Source of the DNA: Microbacterium sp. Yaish 1
GTDB taxonomy: Bacteria > Actinomycetota > Actinomycetes > Actinomycetales > Microbacteriaceae
Assembly (NCBI RefSeq): GCF_002245215.1
Contig: NZ_NPMR01000002.1
Span: forward strand, 971,557-1,035,556
Direction of reading: 5' to 3'
DNA length: 64,000 bases
Part shown: positions 41,715 to 49,898 of the stretch, in pieces
Layout: each line of letters opens with the position of its first letter
Position numbering within the stretch: the first letter of the stretch is position 1
Position numbers and translations under genes: made by a program
The notes under the pieces: generated by a model
Seen by the model: only the letters and a program-made list of their open reading frames with translations
Database searches by the model: none
What the model was told of the DNA's origin: nothing

Positions 41715-44009
41715 TTAGCCGAATCTCGTGGGTGAGGTGAAGGGTTCTTCGCGAACGAAGGTGGCTCCGAGCATCTGGCGGACGACCGCCTCGCCGTAGC
41801 GCTCGATACCGCCCCGGGCGGGTGCCGCGTTCGAGCGGCCGTTCGACGGCGCCGGGGCGGCGACGGCAGCCTCCGGCGATGCCGGTGCGGGGCCTGTCGT
41901 CGCCGGGGCGGTGGTCATTGGCCGTTCGACGGCGACCGGCGCGCGCGGGGGCAGGGGCGCGTAGTCGTCGACGGGAGGCGGCGGGTAGTCGCGGTCCTCC
42001 TCGTCGATGGGCGGCAGGGGCTCGGGGTAGGGGTCGACGTCACCGTCGTGGGGCGCCGTGAGCGTGCGCACGGGGGCGGCGACGGCATCCTCCGGCTCGT
42101 CGTCCACCGCGAACTGCGGCGCCGGGTCGCCCTGCGGGATGGGCGCGACGGCCCACTCGGTGACGGGGCCGGCGGAGGAAGCGGAGCCGGATGGTGACGC
42201 GGATGCGGCCGGACGGGCGCCCGCCGACGCCGAGGGTGCGCCCGCGGTGCGCTGACCGCCGGGAGCCGGCTGCGACGACGGGGCGGGCGCGGACTGCCGG
42301 TGATCCCCCGCGGGATGCTGCCGTGGTGCGCCACCCGACTGCCCGCCCGGCTGCGGGGCCGGAGGCCCCCCGGGTGCGGGGCCGCCGCCGGGGTCGGAGT
42401 CGTGGCGGGCGACGTACTTGACGCGCACGCCGAGGACGCTCAGAATCGCGCCACGCAGATCTTCGCTCGGGCCCTTGCCCGCGTTGAGCTTCTTGAACTG
42501 CAGGACGTCGGACTGGCTCTGGAAGGACAGCGTCAGCACACCCGTCTCGGAGAACGCGACAGGCGTGGCGACGGAGGCGATCATCCACGAGGTGCGGCTG
42601 ATCGACTCGAGACGCTGCAGCACCTCGGGCCACGCATCGCGCATCTGCGCGAGCGTGACGGTCGACGGATCGCGCGGTTCGGCCGGGGCCGGGGCCGGGG
42701 CCGGGGCCGGGGCCGCGGGAGGCTGCGCGGCGGGGGCGGGGGCAGAGGACGGCGCGGACGCGGTGCGCTCGGGCTGCGCGGGGGCCGGAACCTGCGCCGG
42801 GGCGGGCGTGACGATGCGCGGCGGAGCTGCGGGCGCGGCCGCGGGAGACGAGGCGTGCGACGCGGGAGCGGCGGCGACCGGGGCCTGGTCGGCGGCGGGA
42901 ACGCTGTGCTGCGCGGCGGCGAGGACGCGCGCCACCAGCAGCTCCAGCTGAAGCCGCGGCGACGTGGCGCCCGACATCTCGTCGAGGGCGGTGACGACGA
43001 GGTCGGCCGTGCGCGAGAGACGGTCGGTACCGAAGAGCGAGGCCTGCCGCCCCATCCGCTCGAGCTCTTCCGCGGACACGCCGCGCAGCACGGCGGATGC
43101 GCCCTGGCCGGTCGCCGACACGATGATGAGATCGCGGAGGCGCTCGAGCAGGTCGTCGACGAAACGGCGCGGGTCCTGACCGGTCTGGATGACCCGGTCG
43201 ACCGCCGCGAAGGCCGCTGCGGCGTCGACGGCGCCGAACGCCCCGACGACCTCGTCGAGCAGCTCGGCGTGGGTGTAGCCGAGGAGGGCCACGGCGCGCT
43301 CGTACGCGACGGCGCCGTCGTCGGACCCGGCGATCAGCTGGTCGAGCAGCGAGAGCGTGTCTCGCGGCGACCCGCCCCCGGCCCGCACGACGAGCGGCAG
43401 CACGCCGGCCTCGACCTGCACGCCCTCCTGGGTGCACAGCTGCTCGACGTACTCGAGCATCGCGGCGGGCGCCACCAGCCGGAACGGGTAGTGGTGGGTT
43501 CGCGAGCGGATCGTGCCGATGACCTTCTCGGGCTCGGTCGTCGCGAAGATGAACTTCACGTGGGCCGGCGGCTCTTCGACGAGCTTCAGCAGAGCGTTGA
43601 AGCCCTGCGCCGTCACCATGTGCGCCTCGTCGAGGATGAAGATCTTGAAGCGGTCGCGGGCCGGGGCGAAGACGGCGCGCTCGCGCAGGTCGCGGGCGTC
43701 GTCGACACCGTTGTGGGAGGCCGCGTCGATCTCGACGACGTCGAGTGAGCCGCCGCCGCCACGGCTCAGCTCGACGCAGCTGTCGCACGTGCCGCACGGG
43801 GTGTCGGTTGGTCCCTGCGCGCAGTTCAGACAGCGGGCGAGGATGCGGGCCGAGGTGGTCTTGCCGCAGCCGCGGGGACCGGAGAAGAGGTACGCGTGAC
43901 CGACGCGGTCGGAGCGGAGCGCCGTCATCAGGGGTTCGGTCACCTGCGACTGGCCGATCATCTCGCCGAACGCTTCGGGACGGTAGCGGCGGTAGAGGGC
44001 GGTGGTCAC
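41715..44009 (-). CDS. dnaX: DNA polymerase III subunit gamma/tau
   Basis: This 764-residue clamp-loader ATPase has Walker A GPRGCGKTTSA (about 44-54), a zinc site (CLNC and CGTCDSC, about 64-79) and Walker B FILDEAHM (about 123-130). From about residue 370 there is a long Pro/Ala-rich linker with an Ala-Pro alternation at about residues 430-450, then a conserved tau-type domain near 455-545 and a further disordered tail. No A-rich slippery site for a gamma frameshift is apparent. The start is GTG at 44009, six bases after TAGTCT (44016-44021), so the message is probably leaderless. It is followed by recR. Confidence 0.96.
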   Translation of the reverse strand: MTTALYRRYRPEAFGEMIGQSQVTEPLMTALRSDRVGHAYLFSGPRGCGKTTSARILARCLNCAQGPTDTPCGTCDSCVELSRGGGGSLDVVEIDAASHNGVDDARDLRERAVFAPARDRFKIFILDEAHMVTAQGFNALLKLVEEPPAHVKFIFATTEPEKVIGTIRSRTHHYPFRLVAPAAMLEYVEQLCTQEGVQVEAGVLPLVVRAGGGSPRDTLSLLDQLIAGSDDGAVAYERAVALLGYTHAELLDEVVGAFGAVDAAAAFAAVDRVIQTGQDPRRFVDDLLERLRDLIIVSATGQGASAVLRGVSAEELERMGRQASLFGTDRLSRTADLVVTALDEMSGATSPRLQLELLVARVLAAAQHSVPAADQAPVAAAPASHASSPAAAPAAPPRIVTPAPAQVPAPAQPERTASAPSSAPAPAAQPPAAPAPAPAPAPAEPRDPSTVTLAQMRDAWPEVLQRLESISRTSWMIASVATPVAFSETGVLTLSFQSQSDVLQFKKLNAGKGPSEDLRGAILSVLGVRVKYVARHDSDPGGGPAPGGPPAPQPGGQSGGAPRQHPAGDHRQSAPAPSSQPAPGGQRTAGAPSASAGARPAASASPSGSASSAGPVTEWAVAPIPQGDPAPQFAVDDEPEDAVAAPVRTLTAPHDGDVDPYPEPLPPIDEEDRDYPPPPVDDYAPLPPRAPVAVERPMTTAPATTGPAPASPEAAVAAPAPSNGRSNAAPARGGIERYGEAVVRQMLGATFVREEPFTSPTRFG

Positions 44010-44062
44010 CCAGACAGACTACGGCGTACCGCTGACACCGGCCCTGTCGGCATCCCCACGTC

Positions 44063-44090
44063 GGGAACAGTGCGCACCCGCGCACGGTTG
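44063..44090 (+). promoter_or_regulatory. SigR/SigH-like ECF promoter of the flavin monooxygenase gene
   Basis: GGGAAC (44063-44068), an 18-base spacer and GTTG (44087-44090) fit the SigR/SigH consensus. The ATG follows eight bases later, so the transcript would begin at or next to the start codon. Confidence 0.58.
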
Positions 44091-44098
44091 CACGGGGC

Positions 44099-45238
44099 AT
44101 GGAAGCCGCACGCGTCGACGTCGTCGTCATCGGCGCCGGGCAGGCCGGGCTCTCGGCCGCCTACCATCTGCGCCGCCGCGGGTTCGTTCCCTTCTCCCCC
44201 GGCGACATCCCCTCCGACACGTCGGCGCGGACGTTCGTCGTCCTCGACGCCGAGGACGCTCCCGGCGGCGCCTGGCAGCACCGGTGGGAATCGCTGCGCA
44301 TGGAGACGGTCAACGGCATCCATGAGCTGCCCGGTTTCGCGGTGCCGCCGGCTGATCCGGCTGCTCCGGCCCGTGCCGTGCTTCCCGCCTATTTCGACGA
44401 CTACGAGCGTCGCTTCGACCTCCGGGTGCACCGCCCCGTGGAGGTGCGGCGCGTCGAACGCGAGGACGCCGACCCGCACGGTCGCTTGCGGGTGGTCACC
44501 GGAACCGGGTCGTGGTCGGCGCGCTGGGTGGTCAATGCCACGGGGACGTGGCGCCGCCCGTTCTGGCCGCGCTACCCGGGAGCCGACACCTTCGTGGGGC
44601 GCCAGCTCCACGTGCACGACTACGTCTCGGCCGACGAGTTCTCGGGGCAGCGGGTCGTCATCGTCGGCGCCGGGATCTCGGCCATCCAGCTGCTCGACGA
44701 GATCTCCCGCGTCGCCGACACCTTCTGGGTGACGCGCGACGAGCTGCGGTGGGACGCCGGCGGGTTCGACACCGCCGTGCGCATCGCGGCGATCGCCGGG
44801 GTCGAGGAGCGCGTGCGGCAGGGGCTCCCGCCCGGCAGCGTCATCTCGGTCACCGGCCTGCACTGGAACCGCTGGGCGGAGTCGGCTCAGCAGCGCGGCG
44901 TACTGGTCCGGCATTCGATGTTCGAGCGGATCGAGCCGACCGGCGTGCGCATGCCGGACGGCCGGCTCGAGCCCGCCGACGCGATCCTGTGGGCGACCGG
45001 CTTCCGCGCCGACATCCCGCACCTGGCCCCGCTGGGCCTGCGCACCGCCGCCGGCGGCATCCGGGTCGCGAACGGGCGAGCGATCGACGAGCCGCGGCTC
45101 TTCCTCATCGGCTACGGACCGTCGCAGTCGACGGTCGGCGCCAACCGCGCGGGCCGCGACGCCGTGCGCGCGATCATGTCCGAGCTCGCCGTGCCCACGG
45201 GGTCCGCGCCTGCGACCGTCGCGGCGGCGCTGCCCTGA
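44099..45238 (+). CDS. Flavin-containing monooxygenase-like NAD(P)/FAD oxidoreductase
   Basis: This 379-residue protein has two dinucleotide folds: VVIGAGQAGLSAAYHL near residue 10 for FAD, and VVIVGAGISAIQLLDEI near residue 185 for NAD(P)H. ATGFRADIPHLAPLGL near residue 299 is the conserved ATG-type motif of this superfamily. The substrate is unknown; such enzymes oxidise N, S or carbonyl groups, or act as thioredoxin-reductase-like proteins. The upstream GGGAAC-N18-GTTG promoter suggests a role in thiol or oxidative stress. No ribosome site is seen before the ATG, in line with a leaderless message. It is divergent from dnaX. Confidence 0.87.
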   Translation: MEAARVDVVVIGAGQAGLSAAYHLRRRGFVPFSPGDIPSDTSARTFVVLDAEDAPGGAWQHRWESLRMETVNGIHELPGFAVPPADPAAPARAVLPAYFDDYERRFDLRVHRPVEVRRVEREDADPHGRLRVVTGTGSWSARWVVNATGTWRRPFWPRYPGADTFVGRQLHVHDYVSADEFSGQRVVIVGAGISAIQLLDEISRVADTFWVTRDELRWDAGGFDTAVRIAAIAGVEERVRQGLPPGSVISVTGLHWNRWAESAQQRGVLVRHSMFERIEPTGVRMPDGRLEPADAILWATGFRADIPHLAPLGLRTAAGGIRVANGRAIDEPRLFLIGYGPSQSTVGANRAGRDAVRAIMSELAVPTGSAPATVAAALP

Positions 45239-45268
45239 GCTGGCCCGCCAGGAGCGACCCCCGCGACG

Positions 45269-47848
45269 TCAGGAGTCGGTGCCCACCTGCTGGTCGGCGA
45301 AGGTCTGCGCGTAGTCCTCGACGACGGGAACCTCGCCGGTGATGATGGGAACCTCGGTCGTCACCGTCGGGATCGACGTCGTGACCGTCGCGTCGGGGAT
45401 CGAGGCCGACAGCAGCGACCCGTCCTCGCGGCGCGACTGCGCGAGCTGGCGCAGCGACGGCCGGCCCGACAGGAGCGGCCCCTGACCGGCGAGCGGGATG
45501 CGGACGGTCTCGCCGCCCGCGACCCGGAACTCGCGACCGCGCACCGAGAAGTCCACCGCATCGCCCGGCCCCGCGGCGACGGTCATAGCCTCGGCGGTCA
45601 GCGTGATGTCCAGGCGCGTGCCCTGCCAGTGCAGGGTGTACTCCAGCGACGGCCAGTCGCGCGGCAGGCGCGGGTCGAAGCTCAGGGCGCCGTAGTGGTC
45701 GCGCATGCCGCCGAATCCGGAGACGAGAGCGGTCCACACGCCGCCGGCGGAGGCGACGTGCACGCCGTCCGAGGCGTTGCTGTGGAGGTCGCCGAGATCG
45801 ACGTAGATCGACTCGAGGAAGTACTCCAGCGCGAGGTCCTGGTAGCCGACCTCGGCCGCGAGAATCGACTGCACGACACCGGACAGCGTCGAGTCGCCGG
45901 TCGTGAGCGGGTCGTAGTACTCGAAGTCGGCCAGCTTCTCCTCGTCGGTGAAGTGGTTGCCCTGGAGGAACAGCGCCAGCACCACGTCGGCCTGCTTGAG
46001 CACCTGGTAGCGGTAGATCACGAGCGGGTGGAAGTGCAGCAGCAGCGGCCGCTGGCTGTCGGGGGTGTTCTCCAGGTCCCACACCTCGCGGTCGAGGAAC
46101 ACCGCGTCCTGCGGGTGGATGCGCAGCGACTCGCTGAACGGGATGAGCAGCGCCTCGGCCGCCCGCTCCCACCCGTCGGCCTCTGCGGGGTCGAGGTCGA
46201 GACGCTCGATGAGCGCGCGATACGCCTCGGGCGCCTCCTCGGCCATGTCGCGCACCGTCCGCGCGGCGAACCGCAGGTTGAACCGAGCCATCACGTTCGT
46301 GAAGAGGTTGTCGTTGACGACCGTCGTGTATTCGTCGGGTCCGGTGACGCCGTGGATGTGGAACGACTCCGCGGCACCGTCCTCGCCGAAGCGCCAGAAC
46401 CCGAGCGTCGACCACAGCCGTGCCGTCTCGACGGCGATGTCGACGGCCTCGCGGTAGAGGAAATCGACGTCGCCCGTGGCCCGCACGTACTTCGCGAGGG
46501 CGAAGCTGACGTCGGCGTTGATGTGGTACTGCGCGGTGCCGGCGGCGTAGTAGGCGGAGGCCTCTTCGCCGTTGATCGTGCGCCACGGGAACAGGGCGCC
46601 GGCCTCGTTGAGCTGACGCGCCCGGCGGCGCGCGGCGGGGAGCATGAGGTAGCGCATGCGCAGCGCGTTCCGGGCCCACAGCGGAGTCGTGTAGGCCAGG
46701 AAGGGCAGGACGTAGACCTCGGTGTCCCAGAAGTAGTGGCCGCTGTATCCCGACCCGGTGACGCCCTTGGCGGGCACGCCCTGCCCGTCGGCTCGGGCGG
46801 CCGCCTGCGCGAGCTGGAACAGGCACCAGCGGGTCGCCTGCTGCAGGTCCTCGTGGCCGCCGATGCGCACGTCGGAACGACGCCAGAAGTCGGCGCACCA
46901 CGCCGCCTGCCGCTCGAACTGAACCGCGACTCCCTCCTCGCGGACCCGGTCGAGCACCCGGCGACTGCGCTCGACGAGCTCGCGAGCCGGCACGCCGCGC
47001 GACGTGTGGTAGCTCACGAGCTTGGTGACGGTGATGGGGACACCCTGCCGCGCGTTCACCCGGAAGACGTTCTTGGCGATGTCGGGCTCGATGAGGCGAC
47101 GGGAGGAGTACTCGTTCTCGGTCTCGACGAGGTGGTCGGCGACGACCGACACCGTCATCCCGGAGTTGGTGGACTTGTACGACAGGACCGACCGGCCGTC
47201 CTCGTCCTGCCAGTACTCCTGCGGCTGGAGGACCCGCTCCTCGATCTTCTCGGTCTTCCGCGGGTCGAAGCCCGCGGTGGCGCGGCCCGGCGCCGATCCC
47301 CCGTAGACGTCCTCGCCGTCCTGGCGGTTGACGATCTGGCTGCTCACCGAGACCGGGGCGTCGGAGTTCAGCACCGTCACCGTCAGGCGCATGATCGCGA
47401 GGTGCTTCTGCTCGAACGACACGAGGCGCTCGAAGTCGACCTGCACCTCCTTGCCGCTCGGGGTGACCCACAGCAGCTTCCGGGTGAGCACGCCGGTGCG
47501 CATGTCGAGGACCCGCTCGTAGTCGCGGATGTCGGCGACGTCGAGCGAGAGCGGCTCGTCGTCGACGTAGACACGCATGACCTTCGCGTCGGGCGCGTTG
47601 ATGATCGTCTGGCCGACCTCGGCGAAGCCGAAGGCCTGCTCGGCGTGGCGGATCGGGAAGATCTCGTGGAAGCCGTTGATGAAGGTGCCGTGCTCGTGCG
47701 CGTAGCGTCCCTCCGGGTGGTTGCCGCGCAACCCGAGGTAGCCGTTGCCGACCGCGAACAGCGTCTCGGTCACGCCGATGTCCTCGACCGAGAACCTCTT
47801 CTCGACGAGACGCCAGGGGTCGACGGGGAAGCGATCGCGATCGATCAT
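45269..47848 (-). CDS. Glycoside hydrolase family 65 sugar phosphorylase
   Basis: This 859-residue protein has an N-terminal beta-sandwich (about 1-280), a linker, an (alpha/alpha)6 barrel (about 330-720) and a small C-terminal domain. The general acid is Glu506 in HGVTGPDEYTT, and YFWDTEVYVLPF is the phosphate/substrate region. GH65 enzymes split maltose, trehalose, kojibiose or nigerose with phosphate, giving beta-glucose 1-phosphate. The co-transcribed beta-phosphoglucomutase fits this product. The last 70 residues are an Asp/Thr/Val-rich extension that looks flexible. GGAAGG precedes the ATG. It is the last gene of the pta-ackA-pgmB-GH65 operon. Confidence 0.93.
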   Translation of the reverse strand: MIDRDRFPVDPWRLVEKRFSVEDIGVTETLFAVGNGYLGLRGNHPEGRYAHEHGTFINGFHEIFPIRHAEQAFGFAEVGQTIINAPDAKVMRVYVDDEPLSLDVADIRDYERVLDMRTGVLTRKLLWVTPSGKEVQVDFERLVSFEQKHLAIMRLTVTVLNSDAPVSVSSQIVNRQDGEDVYGGSAPGRATAGFDPRKTEKIEERVLQPQEYWQDEDGRSVLSYKSTNSGMTVSVVADHLVETENEYSSRRLIEPDIAKNVFRVNARQGVPITVTKLVSYHTSRGVPARELVERSRRVLDRVREEGVAVQFERQAAWCADFWRRSDVRIGGHEDLQQATRWCLFQLAQAAARADGQGVPAKGVTGSGYSGHYFWDTEVYVLPFLAYTTPLWARNALRMRYLMLPAARRRARQLNEAGALFPWRTINGEEASAYYAAGTAQYHINADVSFALAKYVRATGDVDFLYREAVDIAVETARLWSTLGFWRFGEDGAAESFHIHGVTGPDEYTTVVNDNLFTNVMARFNLRFAARTVRDMAEEAPEAYRALIERLDLDPAEADGWERAAEALLIPFSESLRIHPQDAVFLDREVWDLENTPDSQRPLLLHFHPLVIYRYQVLKQADVVLALFLQGNHFTDEEKLADFEYYDPLTTGDSTLSGVVQSILAAEVGYQDLALEYFLESIYVDLGDLHSNASDGVHVASAGGVWTALVSGFGGMRDHYGALSFDPRLPRDWPSLEYTLHWQGTRLDITLTAEAMTVAAGPGDAVDFSVRGREFRVAGGETVRIPLAGQGPLLSGRPSLRQLAQSRREDGSLLSASIPDATVTTSIPTVTTEVPIITGEVPVVEDYAQTFADQQVGTDS

Positions 47849-47913
47849 GAGGGCCTTCCGGAGGACGGGCCCCGCCGCTGGAGGCGGGCGATGCGGGCGG
47901 GTGTTGACGTTGG

Positions 47914-48672
47914 TCAGACGAAAGCGTCGAGATCGTCGACGACGACGTGGGCTCCGAGCGCGCGGAGCGCGTCGGCGCCGGCGCCGCGATCGACGCCGAC
48001 CACGAGAGCGTAGCCTGCCGCGACCGCCGACTCGACACCCGAGTGGGCGTCCTCGATCGCGACGGAACGGGCCGGGTCGACGCCGAGCATGCGCGCGCCC
48101 TCCGCGAAGACGTCAGGCGCGGGCTTGGAGGGCAGGTGGCGCTCCTCGGCGATCACGCCGTCCATGACGACGGGGAACCTGTCCAGAAGCCCGGCGACCG
48201 CGAGGACCTCGCGCGCGTTCTTCGAGCTGGAGACCACGGCGATCGAAACCCCGGCGGCCTGGAGCTTGTCGACCAGGGCCAGCGATCCGGGGTACGGCGC
48301 GATGCCCTCGGCTCGCAGGACGCGCTCGAACACCGCGTTCTTGCGGTTGCCGATGCCGCAGATGGTGTCGGCCGACGGGTCGTCGCCGGGGTCGCCCCAC
48401 GGCACCTCGACGTCGCGTGAGCGCAGCAGGCTCGCGACGCCGTCGTAGCGCTTCTTGCCGTCGAGATGACGGAAGTAGTCGTCCGCGGTGTACTCCGGCG
48501 TGATCCCCCAGGCCGTGAACAGCTCGGTGAACATGGTCTGCCACGCGTGCATGTGCACGTCGGCGGTCGGGGTGAGCACGCCGTCGAGGTCGAACAGAAC
48601 GCCGTCGTAGGTGGTCAGGTCGGGAAGCTGAGCCGAGGTCACGGAACCAGCGTAATGAGGTCCGGCGGTCAC
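47914..48672 (-). CDS. pgmB: Beta-phosphoglucomutase family HAD hydrolase
   Basis: This protein of up to 252 residues belongs to the haloacid dehalogenase superfamily. The nucleophile motif is FDLDGVLTPTADVH (about residues 26-39), with KPAPDVFAEGARML and IEDAHSGVESAVAAGY further on. It should turn beta-glucose 1-phosphate from the downstream GH65 phosphorylase into glucose 6-phosphate. The GTG at 48672 overlaps the ackA stop (GTGA), which favours coupling; a second GTG at 48642 would give 242 residues and is equally close to family length. It lies 65 bases before the GH65 gene. Confidence 0.9.
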   Translation of the reverse strand: MTAGPHYAGSVTSAQLPDLTTYDGVLFDLDGVLTPTADVHMHAWQTMFTELFTAWGITPEYTADDYFRHLDGKKRYDGVASLLRSRDVEVPWGDPGDDPSADTICGIGNRKNAVFERVLRAEGIAPYPGSLALVDKLQAAGVSIAVVSSSKNAREVLAVAGLLDRFPVVMDGVIAEERHLPSKPAPDVFAEGARMLGVDPARSVAIEDAHSGVESAVAAGYALVVGVDRGAGADALRALGAHVVVDDLDAFV

Positions 48673-49898
48673 GCCGTCACGGCGATGGTCTGCCGCGCGA
48701 TCTCCAGCTCCTCGTTCGTCGGGACGACGAGCACCTCGACCCGGGAGGCATCCGTGGAGATCCGGCGGATGCCGCGCCCGCGCTGCTCGTTTCGGGCCGG
48801 ATCGATCTCGACACCCGCGAACCCGAGCGTCTCGAGGGCCGCGGCGCGCACCAGCGGGGAGTTCTCCCCCACGCCGGCGGTGAAGGAGATGACGTCGACC
48901 CCGCCGAGCTCTGCGAGGTACGCACCGGCGTAGGCGCGCAGCCGGTGGGCGTACACCTCGAACGCCAGCGTGGCCGCCTCGTCGCCGCGCTCGACCCCGT
49001 CCTCGATGTCGCGCATGTCGGAGACCCCCGCCAGGCCCAGCATGCCGCTCCGCTTGTTCAGGAGATCGTCGAGCTGCGGGATGGTCATCTCGGCGCGGCG
49101 GGCGAGGTGGAAGATGACGGCGGGGTCGATGTCGCCCGACCGCGTGCCCATGACCAGGCCCTCCAGCGGCGTCATCCCCATCGACGTGTCGACCGAACGA
49201 CCGCTGTCGATCGCCGTGACGGATGCGCCGTTGCCGAGGTGGAAGACGATCTGGCGCAGCTCGGCGAGCGGACGGCCGAGGTGAGCCGCGGCCGCCTCCG
49301 AGACGAACTTGTGCGAGGTGCCGTGGAAGCCGTAGCGGCGGACGCGGTGCGCCTCGGCGAGCGCCGTGTCGATCGCGTAGGTGTAGGCGGCGGGCGGCAT
49401 CGTCTGGTGGAAGGCGGTGTCGAAGACCGCGACGTGCGGCAGGTCGGCGAAGGCGGCCTTGGCCGCGCGGATGCCTTGCAGTGCGCCGGGGTTGTGGAGG
49501 GGCGCGAGCACCGACAGCTCGTCGATGTTGATCTCGACGAGGGGCGTGATGAGCGTGGGTTCGAAGAACCGCGCGCCGCCGTGGACGACGCGGTGGCCGA
49601 CGGCGACGGGCGCGTGCTGCTCGAGCGACGGGCCGTTCTCGGCGAACGCGTCGAGCATGAGCTGGAAGCCGGCGGTGTGGTCGGCGATCGGGAGCTCGCG
49701 CTCGTAGGTGGCGTCGGTGGCGGTGACGGCGGCCTCCCCGGCAGCGGCCGGCGGGAAGAACACGGTGTGTTTGACCCGGCCCTGCTCCTGCCCGATGCGC
49801 TCGACGAGGCCCGACGCGTGAGGGAGCCCGGTCTCGGCGTCGATCAGCTGGTACTTGAACGACGACGAGCCGCTGTTGATGACGAGCACGATGCTCAT
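48669..49898 (-). CDS. ackA: Acetate kinase
   Basis: This 409-residue ATP:acetate phosphotransferase belongs to the ASKHA fold. Seen are LVINSGSSSFKYQLI at the N-terminus, the FHGTSHK stretch and GLVMGTRSGDIDPA. It interconverts acetyl phosphate and acetate with ATP. The ATG overlaps the pta stop (ATGA) and its own stop overlaps the pgmB start, so the four genes form one tightly coupled operon. Length is normal and no key residue is missing. Confidence 0.97.
   Translation of the reverse strand: MSIVLVINSGSSSFKYQLIDAETGLPHASGLVERIGQEQGRVKHTVFFPPAAAGEAAVTATDATYERELPIADHTAGFQLMLDAFAENGPSLEQHAPVAVGHRVVHGGARFFEPTLITPLVEINIDELSVLAPLHNPGALQGIRAAKAAFADLPHVAVFDTAFHQTMPPAAYTYAIDTALAEAHRVRRYGFHGTSHKFVSEAAAAHLGRPLAELRQIVFHLGNGASVTAIDSGRSVDTSMGMTPLEGLVMGTRSGDIDPAVIFHLARRAEMTIPQLDDLLNKRSGMLGLAGVSDMRDIEDGVERGDEAATLAFEVYAHRLRAYAGAYLAELGGVDVISFTAGVGENSPLVRAAALETLGFAGVEIDPARNEQRGRGIRRISTDASRVEVLVVPTNEELEIARQTIAVTA

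Noticed and set aside
41715-44009. Programmed frameshift in dnaX producing a short gamma subunit
   Set aside because: No A-rich slippery heptamer with a following stop in the -1 frame is evident in the region after the ATPase core.
45629-48013. Long plus-strand frame opposite the GH65 gene
   Set aside because: It mirrors GH65 codon structure (third-position GC) and has no domain, ribosome site or promoter.
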